Part shown: piece after piece, positions 1 to 5,649 of the stretch | Numbering within the stretch: the stretch's first letter is position 1 | Layout: the number at the start of each line of letters is the position of its first letter | Position numbers and translations under genes: made by a program | Source of the DNA: Thermodesulfobacteriaceae bacterium | Lineage (GTDB): Bacteria; Desulfobacterota; Thermodesulfobacteria; Thermodesulfobacteriales; Thermodesulfobacteriaceae | Assembly (NCBI GenBank): GCA_015494725.1 | Contig: WGAR01000163.1 | Location: 1-8,947, forward strand | Reading direction: 5' to 3' | Length of the DNA stretch: 8,947 nt | Notes under the pieces: generated by a model | Database searches by the model: none | What the model saw: the letters and a program-made list of their open reading frames with translations, nothing else | Told to the model about the DNA's origin: nothing

Positions 1-441
1 CCAGAGTCGGGCGAGTTCCGCCACCGCCCGGGCGGTAACGGTGTGAAAATATCCCCGGGGCACCTCCGGGTCCTCGGCCCGGGCCCGGAGGATTTTTACC
101 CTTTCGAGTCCCAGTTTGGCCCGGGCGTATTCCAGGAAGGAGACTGCCTTCCTTCGAGGTTCGATCAGCCAGATCTCAAGATCCGGCCGCAGCACCGCCA
201 GCACCAGCCCCGGGAGCCCGGCTCCGGAGCCGAGGTCCGCCACCGGGCCGGAGGAAAGATAGGGAACCAGGCGGGCGCTATCTAGGAGGTGTCTTTCGCG
301 AAGGAGGTCTTCCCGGGCCTCACCGATGAGGCCCAGGGGATAGGCCATTTCCCGGAGAAGTGTAGCCAGGAGGAAAAGCGGTTCCGGGTCTGCCTCCGGA
401 GCCAGTTTCCGGATCTCCCGGCGGAATCGTTCCGGGCTCAT
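1..441 (-). CDS. rsmG: 16S rRNA (guanine-N7) methyltransferase RsmG, 3' end cut by window edge
   Basis: RsmG (GidB) uses S-adenosylmethionine to methylate N7 of the 16S rRNA guanine equivalent to E. coli G527, in the cytoplasm. The 147 codons present read open from ATG at 441 to the window edge. They contain the family's RHLLDS segment (residues 50-55), the SAM-binding glycine motif DLGSGAGLPG (69-78), an acidic residue at the end of the second strand (LIEPRRK, E94), and the TARAVAEL segment (136-143). Full-length RsmG is usually about 200-220 residues, so about a quarter is missing beyond the left edge. The Asn-Leu-Thr element usual before RHxLDS is not evident here (LGLIGEA instead). The start ATG overlaps the upstream gene's TGA as ATGA (438-441). 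No Shine-Dalgarno sequence sits close to it, so translation probably depends on coupling. Family assignment is firm. Confidence 0.95.
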   Translation of the reverse strand, partial: MSPERFRREIRKLAPEADPEPLFLLATLLREMAYPLGLIGEAREDLLRERHLLDSARLVPYLSSGPVADLGSGAGLPGLVLAVLRPDLEIWLIEPRRKAVSFLEYARAKLGLERVKILRARAEDPEVPRGYFHTVTARAVAELARLW

Positions 442-1415
442 GGGTTCTGATCGCGCAGAAAAGCCGCGGCCTCCTCCGGCCGAAGGGGCACGATGTAACT
501 TTCGGCCCCCCATTCGAAACCCGCCACCCGGGTTAGCGAGGGGATCAATTCCAGGTGCCAGTGAAAGTACGGTAATTCGGGAGTAGAGGGGGGTTCCAGA
601 TGAAAGACCAGATTGTAGGGGAGCTGCGGAAGGGTTTTCTCCAGGACCTGGAGTACCCGCAGCAGGACCCGGGCCAGGTCGATCTCCATTTCCGGAGGAA
701 GGGAGAAGAAATTCGGAGAGTGGAAACGGGGCAGGATCCAGGTCTCCAGGGGCTGACGCGGGGCAAAGGCCTGAAAGGCCACGAAATGCGGGGAAAGATG
801 GATCAGTCTCGGGCCACGGGCCTCGCGGTCTGCCAGTTCACAGAGGAGACAGCGGCGGGTCCGGCGGTAAAATTCCTCGGCCCGGTGGAGTTCCCGTTCC
901 AGGAGCGGAGGCAGAAAGGGCAGGGCCAGAAGCTGGCTATGACTGTGACTCAGAGAGGCCCCGGCCCGTCTTCCTCGATTCTTGAAGAAGAGAAGATAGG
1001 CCCAGCGTTTTTGGGCTAAAAGATCCCGGGCTCGTTTCCGAAAGGCTTTAAAGAGGAGCCTTACCTCCTCGGGTGAGAATCTCTCCAGGGATTTTCGGTG
1101 CTCCGGGGTCTCAATAATGACCTCGTGGTGCCCCAGCCCGGCCTCGGCAGCGAAGAATTCGTCGCCCCCAGCCGGGGGAGCAGCCTCCGGAGAGAGGGCC
1201 GGGTAACGGTTGGGAACGATGCGCACCCGCCAGGGCCCCTCTTCCGGGATCCTCAGGACCTCCGGCGGGGTGAGCTCCTCGTTTCCCGGGCAGAAAGGAC
1301 AGCGAATGGGCTCGACCTTTTCTTCACTTACGGAAAAGTCGGTGGGCCGCTGTCCACGTTCCGGAGCGATGAGGGAGATACGACCGCTTAAAGGGTCCCT
1401 GCGGATTTCCGGCAA
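438..1415 (-). CDS. GalT-family hexose-1-phosphate nucleotidylyltransferase (GalT or ADP-glucose phosphorylase-like)
   Basis: This HIT-superfamily enzyme transfers a nucleoside monophosphate to or from a sugar-1-phosphate through a nucleotidyl-histidine intermediate. I choose a TTG start at 1415 (325 residues), because the frame extended to an ATG at 1499 would run 80 bases into dksA, whereas TTG lies 4 bases after the dksA stop with GGAG nine bases upstream. Visible sites: CPFC (C39, C42), H106 in TPEH, and the active-site motif HSHSQ (157-161) with H159 the expected nucleophile. A second CxxC (C189, C192), H232, and FHWH (H285, H287) follow. From memory, the spacing of both metal sites and the HSHSQ motif match Arabidopsis ADP-glucose phosphorylase (At5g18200) better than E. 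coli GalT, whose motif is HPHxQ and which lacks the second CxxC. No galE or galK is nearby. The substrate is therefore open; the family is secure. Confidence 0.88.
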   Translation of the reverse strand: MPEIRRDPLSGRISLIAPERGQRPTDFSVSEEKVEPIRCPFCPGNEELTPPEVLRIPEEGPWRVRIVPNRYPALSPEAAPPAGGDEFFAAEAGLGHHEVIIETPEHRKSLERFSPEEVRLLFKAFRKRARDLLAQKRWAYLLFFKNRGRRAGASLSHSHSQLLALPFLPPLLERELHRAEEFYRRTRRCLLCELADREARGPRLIHLSPHFVAFQAFAPRQPLETWILPRFHSPNFFSLPPEMEIDLARVLLRVLQVLEKTLPQLPYNLVFHLEPPSTPELPYFHWHLELIPSLTRVAGFEWGAESYIVPLRPEEAAAFLRDQNP

Positions 1416-1419
1416 AGGT

Positions 1420-1782
1420 TTATTCTCCGCGCAGTTTCTCCAGCCTTTCCTGCTCCCGTTTGCACCGAATACAGAGCGTGGCCTCCGGACGGGCCTCAAG
1501 ACGCTTTTCCTCGATTTCTTCCCCGCAGGCCTCGCATATTCCGTAAGATCCCTCCTCGATTTTCTGCAGGGCCTTGTCGATCTTTTTAAGGAGTTTCCTT
1601 TCCCGGTCGCGGAGTCGCAGCTCGAACCCCAGGTCGCTTTCCATGGTGGCTATATCCGAGGGGTCGGCAAGGTGTTCGGTACCCTGTTCCAGGGCCTGAA
1701 AGGTGCGATCCACCTCCTGTATGATCCTCTGACGTTTTTCTAAAAGGAGATTCTTAAAGTGTTCCAGCTTTTTAGGATCCAT
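1420..1782 (-). CDS. dksA: RNA polymerase-binding transcription factor DksA
   Basis: DksA binds in the RNA polymerase secondary channel and, with ppGpp, adjusts initiation at rRNA, tRNA and amino acid biosynthesis promoters. The 120-residue protein has a two-helix coiled coil with the tip motif DPSDIA (D40, D43, A45; the DxxDxA motif). It then has a conserved RDRERKLLKKI segment (58-68) and a four-cysteine zinc finger (C83, C86, C104, C107). Aligned from memory with E. coli DksA (151 residues), it matches without gaps at a constant offset of 31, so it lacks the N-terminal 31 residues. R60, L64, K67, R98 and K108 correspond to E. coli residues 91, 95, 98, 129 and 139 reported at the ppGpp site; E. 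coli N68 is His37 here. A strong AAGGAGG precedes the ATG. It follows moaC by 9 bases and precedes the GalT-family gene by 4. TraR-like shorter relatives exist, but the intact tip motif and zinc finger favour DksA. Confidence 0.93.
   Translation of the reverse strand: MDPKKLEHFKNLLLEKRQRIIQEVDRTFQALEQGTEHLADPSDIATMESDLGFELRLRDRERKLLKKIDKALQKIEEGSYGICEACGEEIEEKRLEARPEATLCIRCKREQERLEKLRGE
1425..1428 (-). promoter_or_regulatory. Shine-Dalgarno site supporting a TTG start for the GalT-family gene
   Basis: GGAG on the minus strand lies within the last codons of dksA, nine bases before TTG at 1415-1413. It is the only well-placed ribosome site near the first conserved residues (PEIRRDP) of the downstream protein, which favours this start over the upstream ATG inside dksA. 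Confidence 0.55.
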
Positions 1783-1791
1783 AGAGCCTCC

Positions 1792-2265
1792 TTATTCCAG
1801 GATAACTTCTCCGCTTTTTCCCCCGCGTTTTTGTGCTAATCGAATATCCGTAATCCGGACGCTTTTGTCAATCCCTTTGCACATGTCGTAGATGGTAAGG
1901 GCTGCCACCGAGACCGCGGTCAGGGCCTCCATCTCCACCCCGGTCTGGGCCACGGTGCGTACCCGGGCTTCTATCTCCAGGCTGAAGTCCTCGGGGTGGA
2001 GAGAAAAGTCTATCTCGATGCGGGTAAGGGGAAGGGGATGACACAGGGGAATAAGCTCCCAGGTGCGCTTGGCCGCAAGAATCCCGGCGATGCGTGCCGC
2101 TCCGAAAAGGTCTCCTTTGGGAAGATTCCGGTCCTTAACCAGGGCAAAGACCTTTTCCCCCAGAAGGACCCGCCCCCGGGCTACTGCCTCGCGGGGGGTA
2201 AAGGGCTTTTCGGAAACATCCACCATGCGGGCCTTTCCATCCTCGGAAAGATGGGTGAAGCCCAT
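1792..2265 (-). CDS. moaC: Cyclic pyranopterin monophosphate synthase MoaC
   Basis: MoaC converts 3',8-cyclo-7,8-dihydro-GTP, made by the radical-SAM enzyme MoaA, into cyclic pyranopterin monophosphate, the first committed step of molybdenum/tungsten cofactor synthesis in the cytoplasm. The 157-residue length is typical. Conserved blocks are MVDVSEK (14-20), KGDLFGAARIAGI (50-62), LIPLCHPLPL (71-80), TGVEMEALTAVSVAALTIYD (108-127), MCKGIDKS and the C-terminal GGKSG. The expected catalytic residues K50, H76, D127 and K130 are all present, by comparison with E. coli K51, H77, D128 and K131. The start ATG lies 3 bases after the dnaJ stop, with an AAGGA-like ribosome site inside the end of dnaJ; the stop abuts the dksA ribosome site. 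No other moa gene is in the window. Its presence implies the cell makes a pyranopterin cofactor, fitting an anaerobe with Mo- or W-dependent oxidoreductases (inference). Confidence 0.97.
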   Translation of the reverse strand: MGFTHLSEDGKARMVDVSEKPFTPREAVARGRVLLGEKVFALVKDRNLPKGDLFGAARIAGILAAKRTWELIPLCHPLPLTRIEIDFSLHPEDFSLEIEARVRTVAQTGVEMEALTAVSVAALTIYDMCKGIDKSVRITDIRLAQKRGGKSGEVILE

Positions 2266-2268
2266 GGC

Positions 2269-3387
2269 CTATTCCTTAAAGAGCCTGTTCCAGAAGGTCT
2301 TTTTCTTTTTGCCCTTGACCCGGGGGCCCTCTTCTTTTTCCAGCTCGGCAAAACGTCGCAGGAGATCTTCCTGTTCGCGGGTGATGCGGCTCGGAAGCTT
2401 TACCTCCAGGTGCACGATGAGATCCCCGGGTTCTCCACCCTGCGGATCCGGGAGCCCCTTTCCTTTTATCAGCAAGCGATCTCCGGGCTGGCTTCCCCGC
2501 GGAATACGAATGGGAATCTTCTCCCCGGAAAGATGCTTCACCTGGGTTTCGGCCCCCAGGATGGCATCCACCACCCCGATAATAAGGGAGAGGTGGAGAT
2601 TTTTCCCCTCCCGGCGAAAATATTCGTGGGGTTTGGTGCGGATCTTGATGTAAAGATCTCCGGCCGGACCACCGTAGAGCCCGGCTTCCCCCTCCCCGGA
2701 GATCCGGATAACCCTCCCTTCCTCCACACCGGGGGGAATCCTTATGCGCAGACGTTTGCGCCCCCATACCCGGCCCTCCCCCCGACAGCGCGGACAGGGA
2801 TCCGAGATATAGGTGCCCATGCCCTGACAGTGGGGGCAGGTGGTGCTTATGCGAAAGAACCCTTCGGAATGGACGATATGCCCCCGGCCTTTACAGACCG
2901 GGCAATAACGGGTTTGGGCCCCCCGGGCCAGTCCCGAGCCTCCGCATTCCTCGCACCGTTCGTATTTCTCCAGGGTGATTTCGGCTTCCTTTCCGTGATA
3001 GACCTCTTCCAGAGTGAGAGAAAGCTCATAGGAAAGATCGGCTCCGGGGCGGGGTTTGCGCCCGGTTCTTTCCCGAAAACCGAAACCGAAAAACTCCTCA
3101 AAGAGATTGGAAAAGGCCGAGAAGATGTCTTCTACATCCTCGAAACCCCGGAAACCGGTCTGGTGCAGACCGGCGTGCCCCTGGGCGTCGTAGATGGCCC
3201 TTTTTTCCGGATCCGAAAGGACCTCGTAGGCCTCGGAGATCTCCTTGAACTTCTCCTCGGCTTCCCGATCGCCGGGATTGCGATCAGGATGATACTTCAG
3301 GGCCAGCCGGCGGTAGGCCCTCTTGATCTCCTCCTGGGTAGCGTTGCGGGGAACCCCCAGAATGGCATAATAATCCTTGGATCTCAC
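2269..3387 (-). CDS. dnaJ: Chaperone protein DnaJ (type I Hsp40)
   Basis: DnaJ delivers unfolded clients to DnaK and stimulates its ATPase. The 372 residues show the full type I layout. The J domain (about 4-70) carries HPD at 33-35. A short Gly/Phe-rich linker (about 78-105) contains the segment IFSAFSNLFEEFFGFGF. Four CxxCxGxG zinc repeats start at C145, C162, C184 and C198, followed by the client-binding C-terminal domains (about 210-335). The C-terminal tail is basic, with a KKKK run (360-363) before an aromatic end. The start is GTG at 3387, overlapping the rpoZ TGA as GTGA (3384-3387); GAGGAG lies only two bases upstream, so coupling to rpoZ translation is likely. dnaK and grpE are not in the window, and the immediate neighbours are transcription and cofactor genes rather than heat-shock genes. 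I see no HrcA-type CIRCE palindrome in the divergent intergenic region. Annotation is firm. Confidence 0.97.
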   Translation of the reverse strand: MRSKDYYAILGVPRNATQEEIKRAYRRLALKYHPDRNPGDREAEEKFKEISEAYEVLSDPEKRAIYDAQGHAGLHQTGFRGFEDVEDIFSAFSNLFEEFFGFGFRERTGRKPRPGADLSYELSLTLEEVYHGKEAEITLEKYERCEECGGSGLARGAQTRYCPVCKGRGHIVHSEGFFRISTTCPHCQGMGTYISDPCPRCRGEGRVWGRKRLRIRIPPGVEEGRVIRISGEGEAGLYGGPAGDLYIKIRTKPHEYFRREGKNLHLSLIIGVVDAILGAETQVKHLSGEKIPIRIPRGSQPGDRLLIKGKGLPDPQGGEPGDLIVHLEVKLPSRITREQEDLLRRFAELEKEEGPRVKGKKKKTFWNRLFKE

Positions 3388-3647
3388 GACTCCTCACCGG
3401 GGGCCTTGCCCTCAAGAAGATCGGAGATGGAAAACTCCTCGGCCTCCTTGGCCAGTTCCTTGATGTTTTCAAAGGTTACCTTGCCTGCGGCGATCTCCCG
3501 CAGAGCGGTGACGATTTCTTTGTTGTCGCATTCCACCAGGGGCTTGGCCCCCTTTCGAAGCTGGCGCACCCGTTCCACGGTAAGATGAATGAGCTTGAAA
3601 CGATTGGGAACCTTCTCCAGGCAGTCTTCTATGGTTACGCGGGCCAT
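3384..3647 (-). CDS. rpoZ: DNA-directed RNA polymerase omega subunit
   Basis: Omega clamps the beta' subunit during RNA polymerase assembly and, in E. coli, contributes its N-terminus to ppGpp site 1 at the beta'-omega interface. The 87-residue product starts MARVTIEDCLEKVPNRF, matching the conserved N-terminus, including the MAR motif associated with ppGpp binding. It continues with the KPLVECDNKEIVTALREI segment typical of the core helices, then an acidic tail. Length is normal for the family. An AAGGAGG site five bases before the ATG gives it a strong independent start, 14 bases after the Fe-S carrier gene. Its stop overlaps the dnaJ GTG start. In E. coli rpoZ sits with spoT and gmk; here it is with dnaJ and dksA. 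Confidence 0.95.
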   Translation of the reverse strand: MARVTIEDCLEKVPNRFKLIHLTVERVRQLRKGAKPLVECDNKEIVTALREIAAGKVTFENIKELAKEAEEFSISDLLEGKAPGEES

Positions 3648-3661
3648 AACCCCCTCCTTGC

Positions 3662-3886
3662 TTACATTACCGCTTCCACGGCCTTGACTTCCGGAACCTC
3701 CTTTTTGAGATAGCGTTCAATGCCCATCTTCAGGGTCATCTGGCTCATGGGACAGGTTCCGCAGGCTCCGCGCAGCCGGACCTTGACCACCCCCTCCTCG
3801 GTGATCTCCACCAACTCCACGTCTCCGCCGTCGGCCTGGAGCATGGGCCTTACCTTGGCCAGGGCTGCTTCTACCGCTTCGCGCAT
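3662..3886 (-). CDS. NifU C-terminal-domain (Nfu-type) Fe-S cluster carrier protein
   Basis: Small Nfu-type proteins bind a [4Fe-4S] cluster between subunits through a CxxC pair and pass it to target enzymes. The 74-residue protein is a stand-alone NifU C-terminal domain. It has VRPMLQADGGDVELVEI (12-28), then GACGTCPMSQMTLKMGIE (40-57) with C42 and C45 as the cluster ligands. There is no NifU N-terminal scaffold or A-type domain. AAAGGGGG six bases before the ATG provides the ribosome site. It is the first gene of the seven-gene minus-strand operon and stands back to back with ilvD, whose product needs an Fe-S cluster; the downstream moaC pathway also depends on an Fe-S enzyme (MoaA). I leave the symbol blank because nfu/nifU naming for single-domain forms is not standardised. 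Confidence 0.93.
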   Translation of the reverse strand: MREAVEAALAKVRPMLQADGGDVELVEITEEGVVKVRLRGACGTCPMSQMTLKMGIERYLKKEVPEVKAVEAVM

Positions 3887-3910
3887 AATAAACCCCCTTT
3901 CCGAATTCGC

Positions 3911-3939
3911 TTGCTTAAGTTAATCGCTTCCTGTAAAAA
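3911..3939 (+). promoter_or_regulatory. Candidate promoter for ilvD
   Basis: A sigma-70-like pair: TTGCTT at 3911-3916 and TAAAAA at 3934-3939 with a 17-base spacer. It would start transcription near 3946, about 45 bases before the ilvD ATG. An alternative -10, TATAAA at 3951-3956, lacks a good -35 at 17 bases. The ilvD ribosome site is GGGAGG at 3978-3983. No attenuator or T-box-like structure fits in the short leader. Pattern match only. Confidence 0.4.
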
Positions 3940-3944
3940 AGCAA
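3917..3944 (-). promoter_or_regulatory. Candidate promoter for the minus-strand operon (nfu-rpoZ-dnaJ-moaC-dksA-galT-like-rsmG)
   Basis: On the minus strand TTGCTT (3944-3939) is followed after 16 bases by TAACTT (3922-3917). The predicted start is near 3910, about 24 bases before the first ATG. It shares almost its whole length with the opposing ilvD promoter candidate; the two -35 hexamers are inverted copies of each other. The -10 is weak (three of six consensus positions), so confidence is limited. Confidence 0.38.
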
Positions 3945-3990
3945 GGGTGCTATAAAAGGTTAAAGAATTTGGGGTAAGGGAGGTCTTATC

Positions 3991-5649
3991 ATGCGCAGCG
4001 ATCGGGTCAAGAAGGGGCTGGAGCGGGCCCCGCATCGTTCGCTCTTTCGGGCCCTGGGGCTTACGGACGAAGAACTCAAAAAGCCCCTGGTGGGTATAGC
4101 CAACGCCTATAACGAGGTCGTCCCCGGACACATGCACCTCCGGCAGATCACCGAGGCGGTGAAAGCCGGGGTTCGGATGGCCGGGGGAGTGCCTCTGGAG
4201 TTCGGCGTTATCGGGGTCTGCGACGGGATCGCCATGAACCACGAGGGAATGAAGTATTCCCTGGTTTCCCGGGAGATCATTGCCGATTCCATCGAGATCA
4301 TGGCCCAGGCCCATGCCTTTGATGCCCTGGTGCTGGTTTCAAGCTGCGACAAGATCACCCCCGGGATGCTTATGGCGGCCCTGCGGCTCAACATCCCGGC
4401 CCTTCTTATCTCCGGAGGGCCCATGCTCACCGGCTCCTTCCGGGGACAGAAGGTGAATCTGATCTCGGTATTCGAGGGTATAGGGAAGGTTCGAGCCGGG
4501 GAAATGGACGAGGAAGAACTGGCCGAACTGGAAAGATGCGCCTGCCCCACCTGCGGCTCCTGTGCCGGTATGTTCACCGCCAACTCCATGAACTGTCTCT
4601 CCGAGGCCCTGGGGCTGGCTCTGCCGGGAAACGGCACCGTCCCGGCGGTGAGCGCCGAAAGACTGCGCCTGGCCAAACTTACCGGAATCAAGGTTATGGA
4701 ACTCCTGCGCAAGAGGATTACTCCCCGTAAGATCGCTACTGAGGCCGCCTTTCGCAATGCCATCGCCGTGGATATGGCCCTGGGTTGTTCCACCAATACC
4801 GTACTTCATGTGCCGGCCATAGCCCGGGAGGCCGGGGTGGATTTACCCCTGCAGGTGTTTGACGAGATTTCGCGAAAGACTCCGGTGCTGGCCAGTTTGA
4901 TTCCGGCCGGTCCGCATAGTGTTCCCGAGCTGGACGAGGCCGGCGGTATCCCCGCGGTGATGGCCGAACTTTCCCGGGCCGATCTCATTGAGACCGGGGT
5001 GCTCACCGGCCTGGGGGTACCGCTCTCCAAGGTCCTGAAGGAGTCCCGTATCCGTAATCCCGAGGTCATCCGTCCTCTGGAGAAGGCCTACCGGGAGGAG
5101 GGGGGCATCGCCATCCTCTGGGGGACTCTGGCTCCGGAGGGAGCGGTGGTCAAAACCAGCGCGGTGATTCCGGAGATGATGCGCCACGAGGGGCCGGCCC
5201 GGGTCTTTGATTCCGAGGAGGAGGCTTATAAGGCCATACTTTCCGGAAAGATTCGTCCCGGGGACGTGGTGGTGATTCGCTACGAAGGTCCCCGGGGAGG
5301 TCCGGGGATGCGGGAGATGCTTTCCCCCACCTCGGCCATTATCGGGATGGGACTCGGTTCCTCGGTGGCTCTCATAACCGACGGCCGGTTCAGCGGAGGG
5401 ACCCAGGGGGCCTGTATCGGGCATGTTTCTCCGGAAGCCGCCGAGGGTGGGCCCATCGCCCTGGTCCGGGAGGGCGATCGGATCCTCATAGATATCCCGG
5501 CCCGGCGCCTGGATCTTCTGGTTCCGGAAGAGGAGCTTGAGGCCCGGAGGAAGGCCTTTCGCCCCAAACGCAGGAGGGTAAGCGGAGTGCTGGCCCGTTA
5601 CGCCCGACTGGTTTCCTCCGGGGCCAAGGGGGCTGTGCTCGAGGAATGA
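3991..5649 (+). CDS. ilvD: Dihydroxy-acid dehydratase IlvD
   Basis: IlvD removes water from 2,3-dihydroxy-isovalerate and 2,3-dihydroxy-3-methylvalerate to give the 2-keto acid precursors of valine/leucine and isoleucine. It is an Fe-S and Mg enzyme of the cytoplasm. The 552-residue length is normal. Seen in order: VVPGHMHL (43-50), GVCDGIAMNHEGM (75-87, C77), the CDKITPGM block (119-126) with C119 and K121 (the lysine carbamylated in characterised relatives), CPTCGSCAGMFTANSMNC (185-202) and, near the C-terminus, the TDGRFSGGTQG block around residue 465. Cysteines at 77, 119 and 188/191 are the likely cluster ligands; an extra cysteine lies at 183. ATG at 3991 follows GGGAGG with a 7-base spacer, and the first residues MRSDRVKKGLERAPHR match the family start. 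It heads the plus-strand cluster; other ilv or leu genes are absent. Its TGA overlaps the next ATG by four bases. Confidence 0.97.
   Translation: MRSDRVKKGLERAPHRSLFRALGLTDEELKKPLVGIANAYNEVVPGHMHLRQITEAVKAGVRMAGGVPLEFGVIGVCDGIAMNHEGMKYSLVSREIIADSIEIMAQAHAFDALVLVSSCDKITPGMLMAALRLNIPALLISGGPMLTGSFRGQKVNLISVFEGIGKVRAGEMDEEELAELERCACPTCGSCAGMFTANSMNCLSEALGLALPGNGTVPAVSAERLRLAKLTGIKVMELLRKRITPRKIATEAAFRNAIAVDMALGCSTNTVLHVPAIAREAGVDLPLQVFDEISRKTPVLASLIPAGPHSVPELDEAGGIPAVMAELSRADLIETGVLTGLGVPLSKVLKESRIRNPEVIRPLEKAYREEGGIAILWGTLAPEGAVVKTSAVIPEMMRHEGPARVFDSEEEAYKAILSGKIRPGDVVVIRYEGPRGGPGMREMLSPTSAIIGMGLGSSVALITDGRFSGGTQGACIGHVSPEAAEGGPIALVREGDRILIDIPARRLDLLVPEEELEARRKAFRPKRRRVSGVLARYARLVSSGAKGAVLEE

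Noticed and set aside
1416..1499. Longer form of the GalT-family protein beginning at ATG 1499
   Set aside because: The extra 28 residues come from the dksA zinc-finger region read in another frame and resemble no family N-terminus. TTG 1415 has a GGAG site and follows the dksA stop directly.
1996..3588. A 530-codon open frame on the plus strand opposite moaC, dnaJ and rpoZ
   Set aside because: It is antisense to three firmly identified genes, shows no family motif, and has no convincing ribosome site at its start.
3951..3956. TATAAA as the ilvD promoter -10
   Set aside because: The hexamer is good, but the sequence 17 bases upstream (TTCCTG) is a poor -35, so the pair at 3911-3939 was preferred; it remains an alternative.
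3887..3990. Possible CIRCE heat-shock operator, T-box or attenuator in the divergent region
   Set aside because: I see no TTAGCACTC-type inverted repeat, no leader peptide with Val/Leu/Ile codon runs, and no stable hairpin followed by a T tract.
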